Assembly: GCF_003609575.1 (NCBI RefSeq)
Contig: NZ_MBTA01000029.1
Coordinates: 1 to 64,000, forward strand
Source: Pelobium manganitolerans
GTDB lineage: Bacteria > Bacteroidota > Bacteroidia > Sphingobacteriales > Sphingobacteriaceae
Direction: 5' to 3'
Length of the DNA stretch: 64,000 nt
Positions 1-7,524 of this stretch are shown piece by piece. The notes below the pieces were generated by a model. The model was not told the DNA's origin. It saw only the letters and a program-made list of their open reading frames with translations, and did no database searches. Within the stretch, counting starts at the first letter, position 1; each line of letters begins with the position of its first letter. The position numbers and the translations under genes are program-made.

Positions 1-10
1 AAAAATTGAT

Positions 11-43
11 AAAAGCCTGCAAATCAGATGATTTCAGGCTTTT
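11..43. terminator. Rho-independent terminator-like hairpin
   Basis: A perfect 9-bp inverted repeat (AAAAGCCTG / CAGGCTTTT) with a 15-base loop is followed by more T residues. It is A/T-flanked on both sides and so could act in either direction. It probably ends a gene lying left of the window and marks the edge of the chromosomal flank before the integrase region. Confidence 0.7.
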
Positions 44-70
44 TTATTTTAAGGTAAACGCTAAAATATG

Positions 71-112
71 TAAATACTCTCTATTTAAACGAGAGTATAT
101 CGAGAGTATTTA
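71..112. repeat. Inverted/direct repeat array upstream of the integrase
   Basis: The 11-mer TAAATACTCTC (71-81) is mirrored exactly by GAGAGTATTTA (102-112). An extra direct copy of its core, GAGAGTAT, lies at 91-98, so three copies of one 8-bp element fall within 42 bases. The array sits about 125 bases before the recombinase start. Clusters of short repeats next to an integrase gene are typical of arm-type integrase or excisionase binding sites in an attachment region. The repeat is seen directly; the role is inferred. Confidence 0.6.
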
Positions 113-237
113 GATAGTACCGGCAGCACTCTCGACTTGGACGGATAACACACTGATAAAGAAGCCGTTCAGTCATCGAACATCTTGATTTTGGTTAGTT
201 GCAGAAATACTTTTGTTTAACTTTTAATCCCAAAATT

Positions 238-1449
238 ATGAGTACTTTAGTCCAGCTTCACTTTTATCTTAAAACTCCCAAAGCTTACACCGGTGGCCCT
301 ATGCCGGTTTATTGCCGGATCACAGCGGGAGGAAAAAGAACCGAAATCTCGCTCAACAGGAAATGTGAACCCTCCAAATGGTCAAAAAAAACCTGCCGCG
401 CCACCGGAAACCGTGAACCCGAAAGGATGCTGAACAGATGTATCGACCAATTGCAGGTCAAGATCTATGACGCCCAGGAGTTCTTGTCGAAAAATAACGA
501 GACAATCAGCACAATGTCCCTGCGTGATAAAATATTGGGCACAACAGAAAAAGTCCGGACGATATTGGGCGTTTTTGAAGAGCACAATTCAAAGGTAGAA
601 GCGCTGACAGGGAAAGAGTTTGCAGCCGGCACGCTGGAGCGGTACAGAACATCGTTTAAGCATACCGCTGACTTTATCCAATGGAAATACCGCGTAAAAG
701 ATATGGATATCAGAAAGATAGACCACCAGTTTATCACCGAGTACGATTTTTATCTGAGGACCGTGCGCAGCTGCGCAAATAACACGGCGGTCAAATACAT
801 CAAAAACTTTGGGAAAATCATCCGGATATGCCTGGCGAACGGATGGATCACTGTGAACCCGATGCTGAACTACAAACCGAAAGTCAAAAAAGTGGACCGC
901 GTTTTCCTGACGGCGGAAGAACTGGATGCGCTCAGCAACAAAGAATTCAGGATTGAGCGCGTTGCGCAGGTGCGCGACGTTTTTGTATTTTCATGCTATA
1001 CCGGCCTTGCTTATGCTGACGTAAAAAAGCTGAAAAAGGAGGAAATTATCAAAGGTGTGGACGGGCACGAGTGGATTTATACGCACCGCCAGAAAACCGA
1101 CGTGGCCTCGCGGATCCCATTGCTGCCGCCCGCCAAAAAGATACTGCAAAAGTATGAAGACCACCCTAAATCCATTGCAGAAGGAACTGTTCTGCCGGTG
1201 CTGAGCAACCAAAAGATGAACGCTTATTTAAAAGAAATTGCAGATACCTGCGGTATTGAAAAAGAGCTCACCTACCATATCGCAAGGCATACTTTTGCCA
1301 CCACCGTAACGCTTTTGAACGATGTGCCGATAGAGACCGTCTCTAAAATGCTCGGCCACAGCAGTATTAAAATGACCCAGCATTACGCTAAGATTTTAGA
1401 TGTTAAAATCGGCCGGGACATGGCGCATCTAAGGGAGAAATTTTCTTAA
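238..1449 (+). CDS. Tyrosine recombinase (integrase), Bacteroidota mobile-element type
   Basis: This is a 403-aa site-specific recombinase that would integrate and excise the mobile element. An N-terminal arm-binding domain (about residues 1-95) is followed by a SAM-like core-binding domain (about 105-200) and the C-terminal catalytic domain. The catalytic domain shows HIARHTF (His-x-x-Arg-His), LGHSSIKMTQHY with the Tyr nucleophile, and the strand around CYTGLAYADV. The first catalytic Arg, normally in TGLR, is Ala here, a substitution I recall as common in Bacteroidota integrases. The start is placed at 238 because MSTLVQLHFYLK matches the usual N terminus of this family; an upstream in-frame start at 199 adds an atypical leader. 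The base composition is visibly more GC-rich than in the sugar genes. Confidence 0.93.
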   Translation: MSTLVQLHFYLKTPKAYTGGPMPVYCRITAGGKRTEISLNRKCEPSKWSKKTCRATGNREPERMLNRCIDQLQVKIYDAQEFLSKNNETISTMSLRDKILGTTEKVRTILGVFEEHNSKVEALTGKEFAAGTLERYRTSFKHTADFIQWKYRVKDMDIRKIDHQFITEYDFYLRTVRSCANNTAVKYIKNFGKIIRICLANGWITVNPMLNYKPKVKKVDRVFLTAEELDALSNKEFRIERVAQVRDVFVFSCYTGLAYADVKKLKKEEIIKGVDGHEWIYTHRQKTDVASRIPLLPPAKKILQKYEDHPKSIAEGTVLPVLSNQKMNAYLKEIADTCGIEKELTYHIARHTFATTVTLLNDVPIETVSKMLGHSSIKMTQHYAKILDVKIGRDMAHLREKFS

Positions 1450-1463
1450 AATTGAGTTTGCAA

Positions 1464-1491
1464 AGTCCCAGTTAGAGGTTTGACTGGGACT
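1464..1491 (+). terminator. Hairpin after the integrase gene
   Basis: A 9-bp perfect inverted repeat (AGTCCCAGT / ACTGGGACT) with a 10-base loop starts 15 bases after the integrase stop and is followed by CTTTAT. The T tract is short, so termination would be moderate. An attachment-site role cannot be excluded. Confidence 0.5.
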
Positions 1492-1681
1492 CTTTATGGG
1501 TGTTAAATACAGCCAATATTATCTGCATTAGAAAACTCATTACACCTAATATATTTCACCTAAACTATGTGATTTTTCTAGACATCCTGCTTTCTTTTGC
1601 GCCTTTTCCTGCGTGTCTTTTTCAGCTGGCACGTCAAGGTTTCGTTACACAAATTCTCCCGCGTTTACGCTCGGTTTACCG

Positions 1682-1951
1682 TCATCCGAACGTCCTCAGG
1701 ACAGTCCGGTTGAGGTTGTTTGCCAGCCCGTTCAGGTCTTTCCGTAGCTTGATCAGCTCTTCCATCAGCCCGTCCAGAGAGGCGTTGCGGTAGGTTGCGA
1801 CTACCGGTTTCTCCAGCAGTATTTTGCGGGCGTAACCGCTCAGCTTCCTCTGCGTGGTCTTCAGGAAAGCTTTATGGATCTGTATCTTTTCGCTCTCGGA
1901 CAGCCTCAGGTGCAGCCATTGGTTTCTGTTCTGTTTTCTCTCTTTTTCCAT
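1682..1951 (-). CDS. MobC-like mobilization (relaxosome accessory) protein, C-terminally short
   Basis: This 89-aa basic protein begins MEKERKQNRNQWLHLRLSES and continues with a helix-rich segment ending LRKDLNGLANNLNRTV, the pattern of Bacteroidota MobC/BmgA-type relaxosome accessory proteins with a ribbon-helix-helix-like N terminus. Such proteins help the relaxase nick oriT. Family members usually run some 30-50 residues past the NNLN segment, but this one stops within seven residues, so the 3' end is probably lost or frameshifted. The relaxase gene that normally follows is missing: the next gene on the left is the integrase, in the opposite orientation. The composition is GC-rich like the integrase. 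The name is by family recognition and the truncation is inferred. Confidence 0.7.
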   Translation of the reverse strand: MEKERKQNRNQWLHLRLSESEKIQIHKAFLKTTQRKLSGYARKILLEKPVVATYRNASLDGLMEELIKLRKDLNGLANNLNRTVLRTFG

Positions 1952-2080
1952 TGTCTTTATCTAATAGCTTCCAGCGCCCACGACTCCGGAGTTAGGGCGC
2001 CAAAAAAACCGGTTGTGACACAAACGGACATCTTGCCGTTTGCAGGAACGTGGCAAACTGCCATTTTTTGGGGCTGGGGG

Positions 2081-2536
2081 TTAGAGTTTCAGTGCCTGTT
2101 TTGATTTTCTGGAAAAGCCTTTCATAATCAGCCATTCATTAAGGTCGTTGTATGGCCGGTAAAGCTTGCTACAGTCGACAAATTTCGGGGACGATTTTAA
2201 AGCGTTATGCGTAATCTTATTGCCGGTGGGGTCATTGTCAAGGTATAGCTCAACTGTTTTGTAACGCTCCAGGAAAGGTTTCGACTTTTCGAACTGGCCG
2301 GTGCCGTTGAGGACCATGATGTCATGGAGGACCGGGAACTTGTCTTCAACGGTTACATAGCTGAGGAAATCCATGAAGCCTTCAAAAACTTTTACAGTAT
2401 TGGAGTTTCTGCAGAAAGTGCTCGAGCTTTTGGGCGCGCTGCTGTATTTGTAGAACGCGCTCCGTATCTCATATCCCCCTAAGTCGTTCTTGAAACCTAC
2501 TCCCCTGAAGTTGCGCGGACCGACAACAATCCCCAC
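2081..2536 (-). pseudogene. 5'-truncated toprim-domain primase (CHC2-type mobile-element primase)
   Basis: The reading frame encodes about 150 residues matching the C-terminal toprim part of mobile-element DNA primases: the VFEGFMDFLSYV strand with the catalytic Glu, the LDNDPTGNK motif (DxD metal site), and a final YNDLNEWLIMKG segment. The N-terminal zinc-finger and primase half is absent. An in-frame TAA lies a few codons upstream, and the likely continuation (ILQFS...) is in another frame, so the gene is broken near 2550. Only a GTG start is available. It lies upstream of the MobC-like gene on the same strand, the usual primase-MobC order in Bacteroidota mobilizable islands. It is interpreted as a remnant, not a functional primase. 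Confidence 0.72.
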
Positions 2537-2591
2537 GGTATCCTCATTGAAAACTGGAGAATATTATTGAACAAAAACATCAACCCCATTA

Positions 2592-2924
2592 ATGCACCAG
2601 CCAATGAAATCAGCAACTATTAACCTGAGGCCCACACCTATTCCTATCTCTAAGTACCTCTTTCAAAAAATGGAAGCGGTTAAACGCCGAAGTGCCGTCT
2701 TTTTGAACAGATACGTTAACGATGCACCTCCCAAAAAAACGAAAGTTCTGTTTGCGGTTTTAGCAGTCTGTTCGTCTGTTAATTGTGTAATCCTTTTGTT
2801 GGGAAACAGCCCCTTAAAAGTTTCAAAAATAGTGTTGCCTACGCCAAATGACGCTAAAGTCAGCGTAGATAGTCTTAATAAAATTGAATTTGTATACAAA
2901 AACCTCATTAAAAACAAACCATGA
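2592..2924 (+). CDS. traL: TraL-like conjugative transposon membrane protein
   Basis: This small protein of 106-110 aa (starts at 2592 or 2604) has one central hydrophobic helix (about residues 51-70, around VLFAVLAVCSSVNCVILLLG) after a basic N-terminal half. Its size, topology and position directly before traM match TraL of Bacteroidota conjugative transposons, a component of the mating-pair formation apparatus in the inner membrane. The stop overlaps the traM start as ATGA, so the two are translationally coupled. Sequence similarity to TraL is not strong by eye, so the name rests mainly on context. The start lies only about 40 bases from the broken primase, so a junction probably falls between them. 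Confidence 0.62.
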   Translation: MHQPMKSATINLRPTPIPISKYLFQKMEAVKRRSAVFLNRYVNDAPPKKTKVLFAVLAVCSSVNCVILLLGNSPLKVSKIVLPTPNDAKVSVDSLNKIEFVYKNLIKNKP

Positions 2925-3970
2925 AAACTTTCAGTTTAAACCCCACAGCGGCCACAAAAAAACTTTTGTACGTTTTTCCTCTTTTTCTGATTCCTTTTTT
3001 GACCCTCTTATTTTGGTTAGCCGATGGTGGACAAGCCGCAAAGGCAACGCTACCTGAAAACAGAAAACTGCTCACAGATTTACCTGCACCAGACCTTAAG
3101 GGCAACCGTAACCTTAGCAAAATCGGTTCTTATGAAGAGGCGGAGAAAGATTCCGCCGAACAGCAGAACGAAATCGGAAACGACTTTTGGTTTGGCAAAT
3201 ACTTCGGTCCAACAAGTGGAAATTCCGATTATTCGGAAAGCGGCGTTGGCAGTTTAAACCAGCAAGAAGAACATCTGAACACAAAACTGGAAAAGCTCGA
3301 AAAAATTTTAAATGCACCGGCGCCCCAAGCAAACACTACGGACAGAGAACCATTTGCGGACGAGACAACGCACCTTAAGCGATTAGAACCTGACCCAGAA
3401 ATGGAACAGCTGGACGGTATGCTGAATAAAATATGGGAGATCCAGCATCCAGGCTTGGAGAAAGACAATGCTCCAAAAATGATGATGCGAAAAAGCTTTG
3501 AAGCGGTACCTGCAGTAATTGAAGGCAAACAAAAAGTTTCGCAGGGCGCGGTCGTAAAGCTTAAACTATTAGAAGCTGTAGAGATCAACCATACTTTTAT
3601 CCCCAAGAATCATTTTATTTATGGAACATGCCAGATTACCAATCAAAGGCTTAAAACCAAACTTACGAACATCAGGCTAGGCAACTTGATCATCCCGGTA
3701 GATATTTCGGTATACGACCGTGCTGACGGTATGGAGGGGATAAATGTGCCTGATGCTATCTTATCGGAAGCTACAAGAACCGGATCTATCAGTGCTGTGG
3801 AAAGCCTGCCGTTATTACCTTTCGATGAGTCGGTACAGGCGCAACTAGCCGGAGCAGGGATATCTGCCGCAAAAGGCCTGTTCACCAAAAGGCAAAGAAA
3901 AATCCGCATTAAACTCAAAGACGGCTACCAATTGCTGTTGAAAGACAATACCGTGAAATCTATTTTTTAA
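2921..3970 (+). CDS. traM: Conjugative transposon protein TraM
   Basis: This 349-aa protein has a single membrane helix near the N terminus (about residues 12-34, LLYVFPLFLIPFLTLLFW), a long charged low-complexity periplasmic stretch, and a conserved C-terminal domain from about residue 195. That domain includes VKLKLLEAVEINHTFIPKNH, GTCQITNQRL, a YDRADGMEGINVP segment and a final LKDGYQLLLKDN. This is the organisation of Bacteroidota TraM, a VirB10-like part of the type IV secretion channel. It overlaps traL by four bases. The usual next gene, traN, is not present; 18 bases later an unrelated hypothetical begins. TraM therefore has no visible partners for building a channel and is probably a relic, though its frame is intact. 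Confidence 0.85.
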   Translation: MKTFSLNPTAATKKLLYVFPLFLIPFLTLLFWLADGGQAAKATLPENRKLLTDLPAPDLKGNRNLSKIGSYEEAEKDSAEQQNEIGNDFWFGKYFGPTSGNSDYSESGVGSLNQQEEHLNTKLEKLEKILNAPAPQANTTDREPFADETTHLKRLEPDPEMEQLDGMLNKIWEIQHPGLEKDNAPKMMMRKSFEAVPAVIEGKQKVSQGAVVKLKLLEAVEINHTFIPKNHFIYGTCQITNQRLKTKLTNIRLGNLIIPVDISVYDRADGMEGINVPDAILSEATRTGSISAVESLPLLPFDESVQAQLAGAGISAAKGLFTKRQRKIRIKLKDGYQLLLKDNTVKSIF

Positions 3971-3988
3971 CTCTTAAACATAATACCC

Positions 3989-4750
3989 ATGAACATGAAA
4001 AATTTAGAGTATTTGAGCAACCAAGTGTTTTATTCCGGCTTTGGCCGAGGACTGGAACAGGAATTAAAAGACAAACTGGAACTGGGAGACAAATCGTTTA
4101 GCCTGGCCTACAACGGCGAGTACGGAACGGACAAAATATCGGCTGTGCTTAACTTCTCGAAATCTGCTACCAGCGAACTGTATTTCTTTAACAGTTACGA
4201 TCTGGCTCTGCATAAATCGAACGGAAAGAGCTTGAACCAACGCTTCTTTATCGGCAAAGAAAACAACATTACCCAAAAAGAAGCCTACAATTTACTATCA
4301 GGGCGCGCCATCTATAAAACCTGGACAAAACTGGAAAAGGTTGGCGAAGGTACCGAAGTAAAATATCAGCCGACGGAGGAAAAATATGACGCATGGTTGC
4401 AGCTTGACCTCGCTACCCCGGATGAACACGGAAATTATAAAGCACAGCGCTACCACGAAAATTACCATTATGACATTGAGAAATCAATCGACGATCTCGG
4501 TTTTTCGTCCGGCCAGAATGCCCTATCAAAAGAACAATTGATAGAGTCTTTGAAAAAAGGAAACAGGCAGGCAATGGTGATGATGGACGGAGATAACTCT
4601 GTAAAGATATTTATAGAAGCGAATCCGAAGGAACGCACTTTAAATGTTTATGAACCGAAACCAAAGCAAGAGCTGGAGAAAGCAGCTAAAATTCCTTCAG
4701 AAACCACGGTCAAAAAAGATGGCAAAAAGCAGAAAAAACAGAGCGTGTGA
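3989..4750 (+). CDS. Conserved hypothetical protein of Bacteroidota mobile elements
   Basis: This is a 253-aa soluble protein with no signal peptide. Visible features are an N-terminal segment NLEYLSNQVFYSGFG, a long mixed region rich in aromatic and charged residues, and a Lys-rich tail that ends KKQKKQSV. It resembles hypothetical proteins found on Bacteroidota conjugative and mobilizable elements; I do not recognise a biochemical activity. Its 3' end overlaps the next gene by about 32 bases and it starts 18 bases after traM, so it reads as part of one operon with the flanking genes. The start could be the second Met at 3995. Confidence 0.7.
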   Translation: MNMKNLEYLSNQVFYSGFGRGLEQELKDKLELGDKSFSLAYNGEYGTDKISAVLNFSKSATSELYFFNSYDLALHKSNGKSLNQRFFIGKENNITQKEAYNLLSGRAIYKTWTKLEKVGEGTEVKYQPTEEKYDAWLQLDLATPDEHGNYKAQRYHENYHYDIEKSIDDLGFSSGQNALSKEQLIESLKKGNRQAMVMMDGDNSVKIFIEANPKERTLNVYEPKPKQELEKAAKIPSETTVKKDGKKQKKQSV

Positions 4751-5054
4751 AATAAAGGATGATTTCTTTTTGATGCCTTTGAGGAACTTCCTCGAAGGCA
4801 TTAAAAAAGACCCGCGCATTAGGACCACGCACACCGCTTTGTATCTGACTTTGTACGGATTATGGCTAGAGAACAACGCTGCCGCTTTCTTTCCCGTGCC
4901 CAGAGCTGTTGTAATGCAAAAAGCAAAAATATCCAGCAAAGCAACCTGGCACCAAGCGATAGCTGAACTTGACGAATACGGTTACCTGAAGTACTGCCCT
5001 ACCCGGCAAAAAACAAATGTGAGTACCGTTTCACTTTTAACACAAGAACCATGA
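4719..5054 (+). CDS. Small winged-helix-like protein, copy A
   Basis: This 111-aa protein starts at MAKSRKN inside the 3' end of the preceding gene; a later start at 4773 (MPLRNFLEG) is possible. The core runs IRTTHTALYLTLYGLW, then a hydrophilic turn, then WHQAIAELDEYGYLKYCP and a final beta hairpin, the order expected of a winged-helix DNA-binding fold. It is clearly related along most of its length to the product at 5307-5579. Its stop overlaps the start of the next gene as ATGA. The function is unknown; a regulatory or replication-initiation role for the element is a guess based on the fold pattern and neighbours. Confidence 0.68.
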   Translation: MAKSRKNRACEIKDDFFLMPLRNFLEGIKKDPRIRTTHTALYLTLYGLWLENNAAAFFPVPRAVVMQKAKISSKATWHQAIAELDEYGYLKYCPTRQKTNVSTVSLLTQEP

Positions 5055-5314
5055 ATATTGAAATATTGACAAAAGCAGATTTACAGACCTTCAAAACCGA
5101 GCTACTGAACGACATCAAACAACTTTTCACCAACAAAAACTCCGATAACCAAAAATGGCTGAAAGGAATTGACGTAAGGAAGCTGTTGAATATTTCCGCC
5201 GGAACCTTACAGAATTTAAGGATAAATGGAACGCTGAACCCGTCCAAAATTGGCGGAACCTTATTTTACAACAAGCGCGAAATTGAGAAAATGCTGGAGG
5301 CTAACCATGGATAG
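5051..5314 (+). CDS. Helix-turn-helix (excisionase/AlpA-like) protein
   Basis: This is an 87-aa protein with a MerR/excisionase-type HTH in its second half: WLKGIDVRKLLNISAGTLQN, then LRINGTLNPSKIGGTLFYNK and a final helix EIEKMLEA. The N-terminal third (TKADLQTFKTELLNDIKQLF) is a predicted amphipathic helix used by many Bacteroidota proteins of this group. Such small HTH proteins accompany mobile elements and often act as excision factors or regulators of transfer genes. The start overlaps the previous stop by four bases, and the 3' end overlaps the next start (5307) by eight. It is sandwiched between two paralogous winged-helix-like genes. Confidence 0.82.
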   Translation: MNIEILTKADLQTFKTELLNDIKQLFTNKNSDNQKWLKGIDVRKLLNISAGTLQNLRINGTLNPSKIGGTLFYNKREIEKMLEANHG

Positions 5315-5579
5315 TATATTAAATGCTTTTTTAGAAAAGGCAAAAAGCGAACCCCAAATCGGGGCTACACATATCAGTCTTTTTTCAGCGATACTCTCGC
5401 TGAAAAAAGCTGGCTGTGAATCCTGCATCGTATGTCGGAGGGTGTTAATGAGGTTGAGCAAAATCAAATCTTTTTCAACTTACCATAAGTGCATTCACGA
5501 TTTGGTAAAGATGGAATCAATTGTTTACACGCCATCTTTTGAGCCAAGCGGGAAGACGAGGGTGAGGGTTTGTGGTTAA
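5307..5579 (+). CDS. Small winged-helix-like protein, copy B
   Basis: This 90-aa protein starts at MDSILNAF, within the last codons of the HTH gene. The segment IGATHISLFSAILSLKKAG aligns with IRTTHTALYLTLYGLWLEN of copy A, and STYHKCIHDLVKMESIVYTP aligns with TWHQAIAELDEYGYLKYCP, so the two are paralogs despite low identity. It lacks the Lys/Arg-rich N-terminal extension of copy A. It is the last intact gene of the mobile-element run. The function is unknown; a small DNA-binding partner of the HTH protein is plausible. Confidence 0.68.
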   Translation: MDSILNAFLEKAKSEPQIGATHISLFSAILSLKKAGCESCIVCRRVLMRLSKIKSFSTYHKCIHDLVKMESIVYTPSFEPSGKTRVRVCG

Positions 5580-5590
5580 TGGTTTAAATT

Positions 5591-6204
5591 AACATAAGTT
5601 AGGTTAAGAACCAACCATTAGTTTTTTGATCCTGTTGCTCGAATTGAATGCTAAGAGAAGAGCGTCAAACGAATTAAACAGGAAGATGTCTTGTCGCCGA
5701 GCAACGCCTTGCGTGATGCGGCTTTCAAATGTCTCTAAGTCGTCGTTCACAAGTTCAATTGTAGTTCCTTTTCAGCATGATTTTCTCCGTTTAATTCAGC
5801 TTTGCCCTTTTCATCTTTCTCAGCTTAGTCGCAAACCGAAAAGCAGTTCGGCAGAAGCGGACCGCAACAGCAATTTCAGAAAATGGTCGTAGAAAGTCGT
5901 CCCCTTAAACGAGCCCCGTAGCTGTGACTTTATACAGTCCGCGTAAAAGGATTAAATCTTCCTAACCGGTCACTGCGGAACAGCAACATCAAACTGATCA
6001 TCTCGTGTCCGTGTATGCCTGCCTTTCGGTTGTGTCTGTCCAAGTTCCTGCCTTGATACGCATGTCCTTCAAGATTGGAAGAATTTCTTTGCATAAACCG
6101 TCTACTTTGACAAATATTTTTCGGACTTATCTCTAAGCATATCAAGTGTATTTTTGGCTTAAAATCTATTTCTTAAAACTTTAGGTATACTGAACATAAG
6201 TTAG
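5591..6204. repeat. 12-bp direct repeat flanking the degenerate segment
   Basis: AACATAAGTTAG occurs at 5591-5602 and again at 6193-6204, bracketing almost exactly the degenerate minus-strand stretch. It could be a short target or attachment duplication at the right edge of the element, or chance. No copy was seen near the integrase. Confidence 0.4.
5604..6145 (-). pseudogene. Degenerate minus-strand coding remnants in a gene-free stretch
   Basis: No intact gene occupies 5580-6289. On the minus strand there are several protein-like stretches in changing frames. One near 6116 reads toward 6000 with a KVDGLCKEILPILKDM-like segment and stops. One at about 5940-5826 reads SQLRGSFKGTTFYDHFLKLL. 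One at about 5762-5604 reads IELVNDDLETFESRI, then DIFLFNSFDALLLAF, and ends in TAA. Frame changes and stops separate them. This looks like a decayed gene or genes of the mobile element, but the family is not recognised and chance open stretches cannot be excluded. Confidence 0.35.
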
Positions 6205-6289
6205 ATTATTTAAGTACCGTAAAATTAAAATTCAAGTTTCTCACATCTGTGAAAAGCGGCAAATTTGTCACTAGCATGGCAAACCATTG

Positions 6290-7414
6290 TTACAGCTTAA
6301 TGTATATTTTTTTCCTATCCATTACATAGGCAACAATCCACATTACGATCATGTAAACAATTGCAAACATTAACGACGCATTCTTTTCATTGAAGTAAGG
6401 CGAGAACAATTGGCCATATATTAGATTCTTAAGCGAAATATCATTAAAATTTACAAGGTGCAGAATAGACATAGCAATGCCCGATAAAGCATAAATAAAA
6501 AGAGGATTTTTACCAAAGACCTCAAAAAAATAACTCCATTTTGTAAAGTTTAGAAAATCGATCACTACAAATAAAAACGTTAAAACCAACAGTGACCAGC
6601 CACCGCTAAATAGAACATATGAACTGCTCCATAAAGGTTTGTTTATAGGAAACGCAGTGTCCCACAGATAGCCTAAACCAATCATCAATAGACTTGCTAT
6701 AAATAACAACGGAACAATTTTTTTAGGCTGTTTTACCTCCTTAATTACAATTCCCGTTAAATAGCCGATTATAACTGTTACTATCGAGGGGAGAGTACTC
6801 ACTAACCCTTCCGGATCGAAGGGAACGCCATAATGCTGGTAAAGATGACGCTCCCCGAATATATAAACATCAACCTTTCTTACCAAATTACTTTCAAGAC
6901 TTAGCGGTGATGGAAAATCTCCAAAAAATTGCAACAGTGGCCAATAGCCCAATAAGATGATTAAGCCAATCCAAGCGATTAAGCGCCAACTAAAGTAGTA
7001 CGCTAGAAGAGTCGTGACAAGATAGGTAAGAGCTATGCGCTGAAGAACACCAAAAATTCGATAGTCAGAAGGCTTAGCAAAAACAATGTCATCACCAATG
7101 TAACTATAAAAAGGGAAATTGCTGATTATGAATCCGATTGCATAAATTAAAAAAGATCGAATAAGCACCTTATTAAAGAAAACTGTTGCTTCCATGTTCT
7201 TTAACTTGTCTATGGTAAAACTTATAGCAATACCTACGATTACAAGAAAGGCCGGAAAAACAAGATCTGTACCTGTGAAGCCATTCCATTTTGCATGACG
7301 AAGTTGTCGGTAAACTGCGTTATGGTTTCCTGCATTGTTAACTAATATCATAAATGCTATCGTTAGCCCACGAAAAACGTCTAAAGTTAAAAACCGCCCT
7401 CCATTTGTTGCCAT
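6290..7414 (-). CDS. nagX: NagX-like transmembrane glucosamine N-acetyltransferase (DUF5009 family)
   Basis: This is a 374-aa polytopic membrane protein with about ten helices. Its N terminus, RFLTLDVFRGLTIAFMILVN, and the segment GTDLVFPAFLVIVGIAIS are hallmarks of the heparan-alpha-glucosaminide N-acetyltransferase/NagX family. These proteins are thought to transfer acetyl from cytoplasmic acetyl-CoA to glucosamine on the other side of the membrane, so that deacetylated amino sugars can enter as GlcNAc. It lies 110 bases downstream of cstA on the same strand and probably shares its promoter. The neighbourhood (GH20 hexosaminidase, ROK repressor, NagB) fits an amino-sugar role. The exact substrate is inferred. 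Confidence 0.85.
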   Translation of the reverse strand: MATNGGRFLTLDVFRGLTIAFMILVNNAGNHNAVYRQLRHAKWNGFTGTDLVFPAFLVIVGIAISFTIDKLKNMEATVFFNKVLIRSFLIYAIGFIISNFPFYSYIGDDIVFAKPSDYRIFGVLQRIALTYLVTTLLAYYFSWRLIAWIGLIILLGYWPLLQFFGDFPSPLSLESNLVRKVDVYIFGERHLYQHYGVPFDPEGLVSTLPSIVTVIIGYLTGIVIKEVKQPKKIVPLLFIASLLMIGLGYLWDTAFPINKPLWSSSYVLFSGGWSLLVLTFLFVVIDFLNFTKWSYFFEVFGKNPLFIYALSGIAMSILHLVNFNDISLKNLIYGQLFSPYFNEKNASLMFAIVYMIVMWIVAYVMDRKKIYIKL

Positions 7415-7524
7415 GATTTTGAGATTTTATTATTAAAAAAACTATATGATATAAAGACCTAGTTGGGCTCTTATTAGTAAGAAGTATCTTTTTTTGATAA
7501 TTCAATCGCGGAACGTCCAAAAGT

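Noticed and set aside
71-112. CRISPR array
   Set aside because: Only three short copies with unequal spacing, both orientations, and no cas genes nearby.
1-237. tRNA gene as integration target at the left end
   Set aside because: No cloverleaf-compatible sequence was seen; only a terminator and repeats are present. The target may lie outside the window.
1500-1995. Plus-strand open frames over the MobC-like gene
   Set aside because: They are antisense to the MobC-like gene, show no protein-like composition and have no start context.
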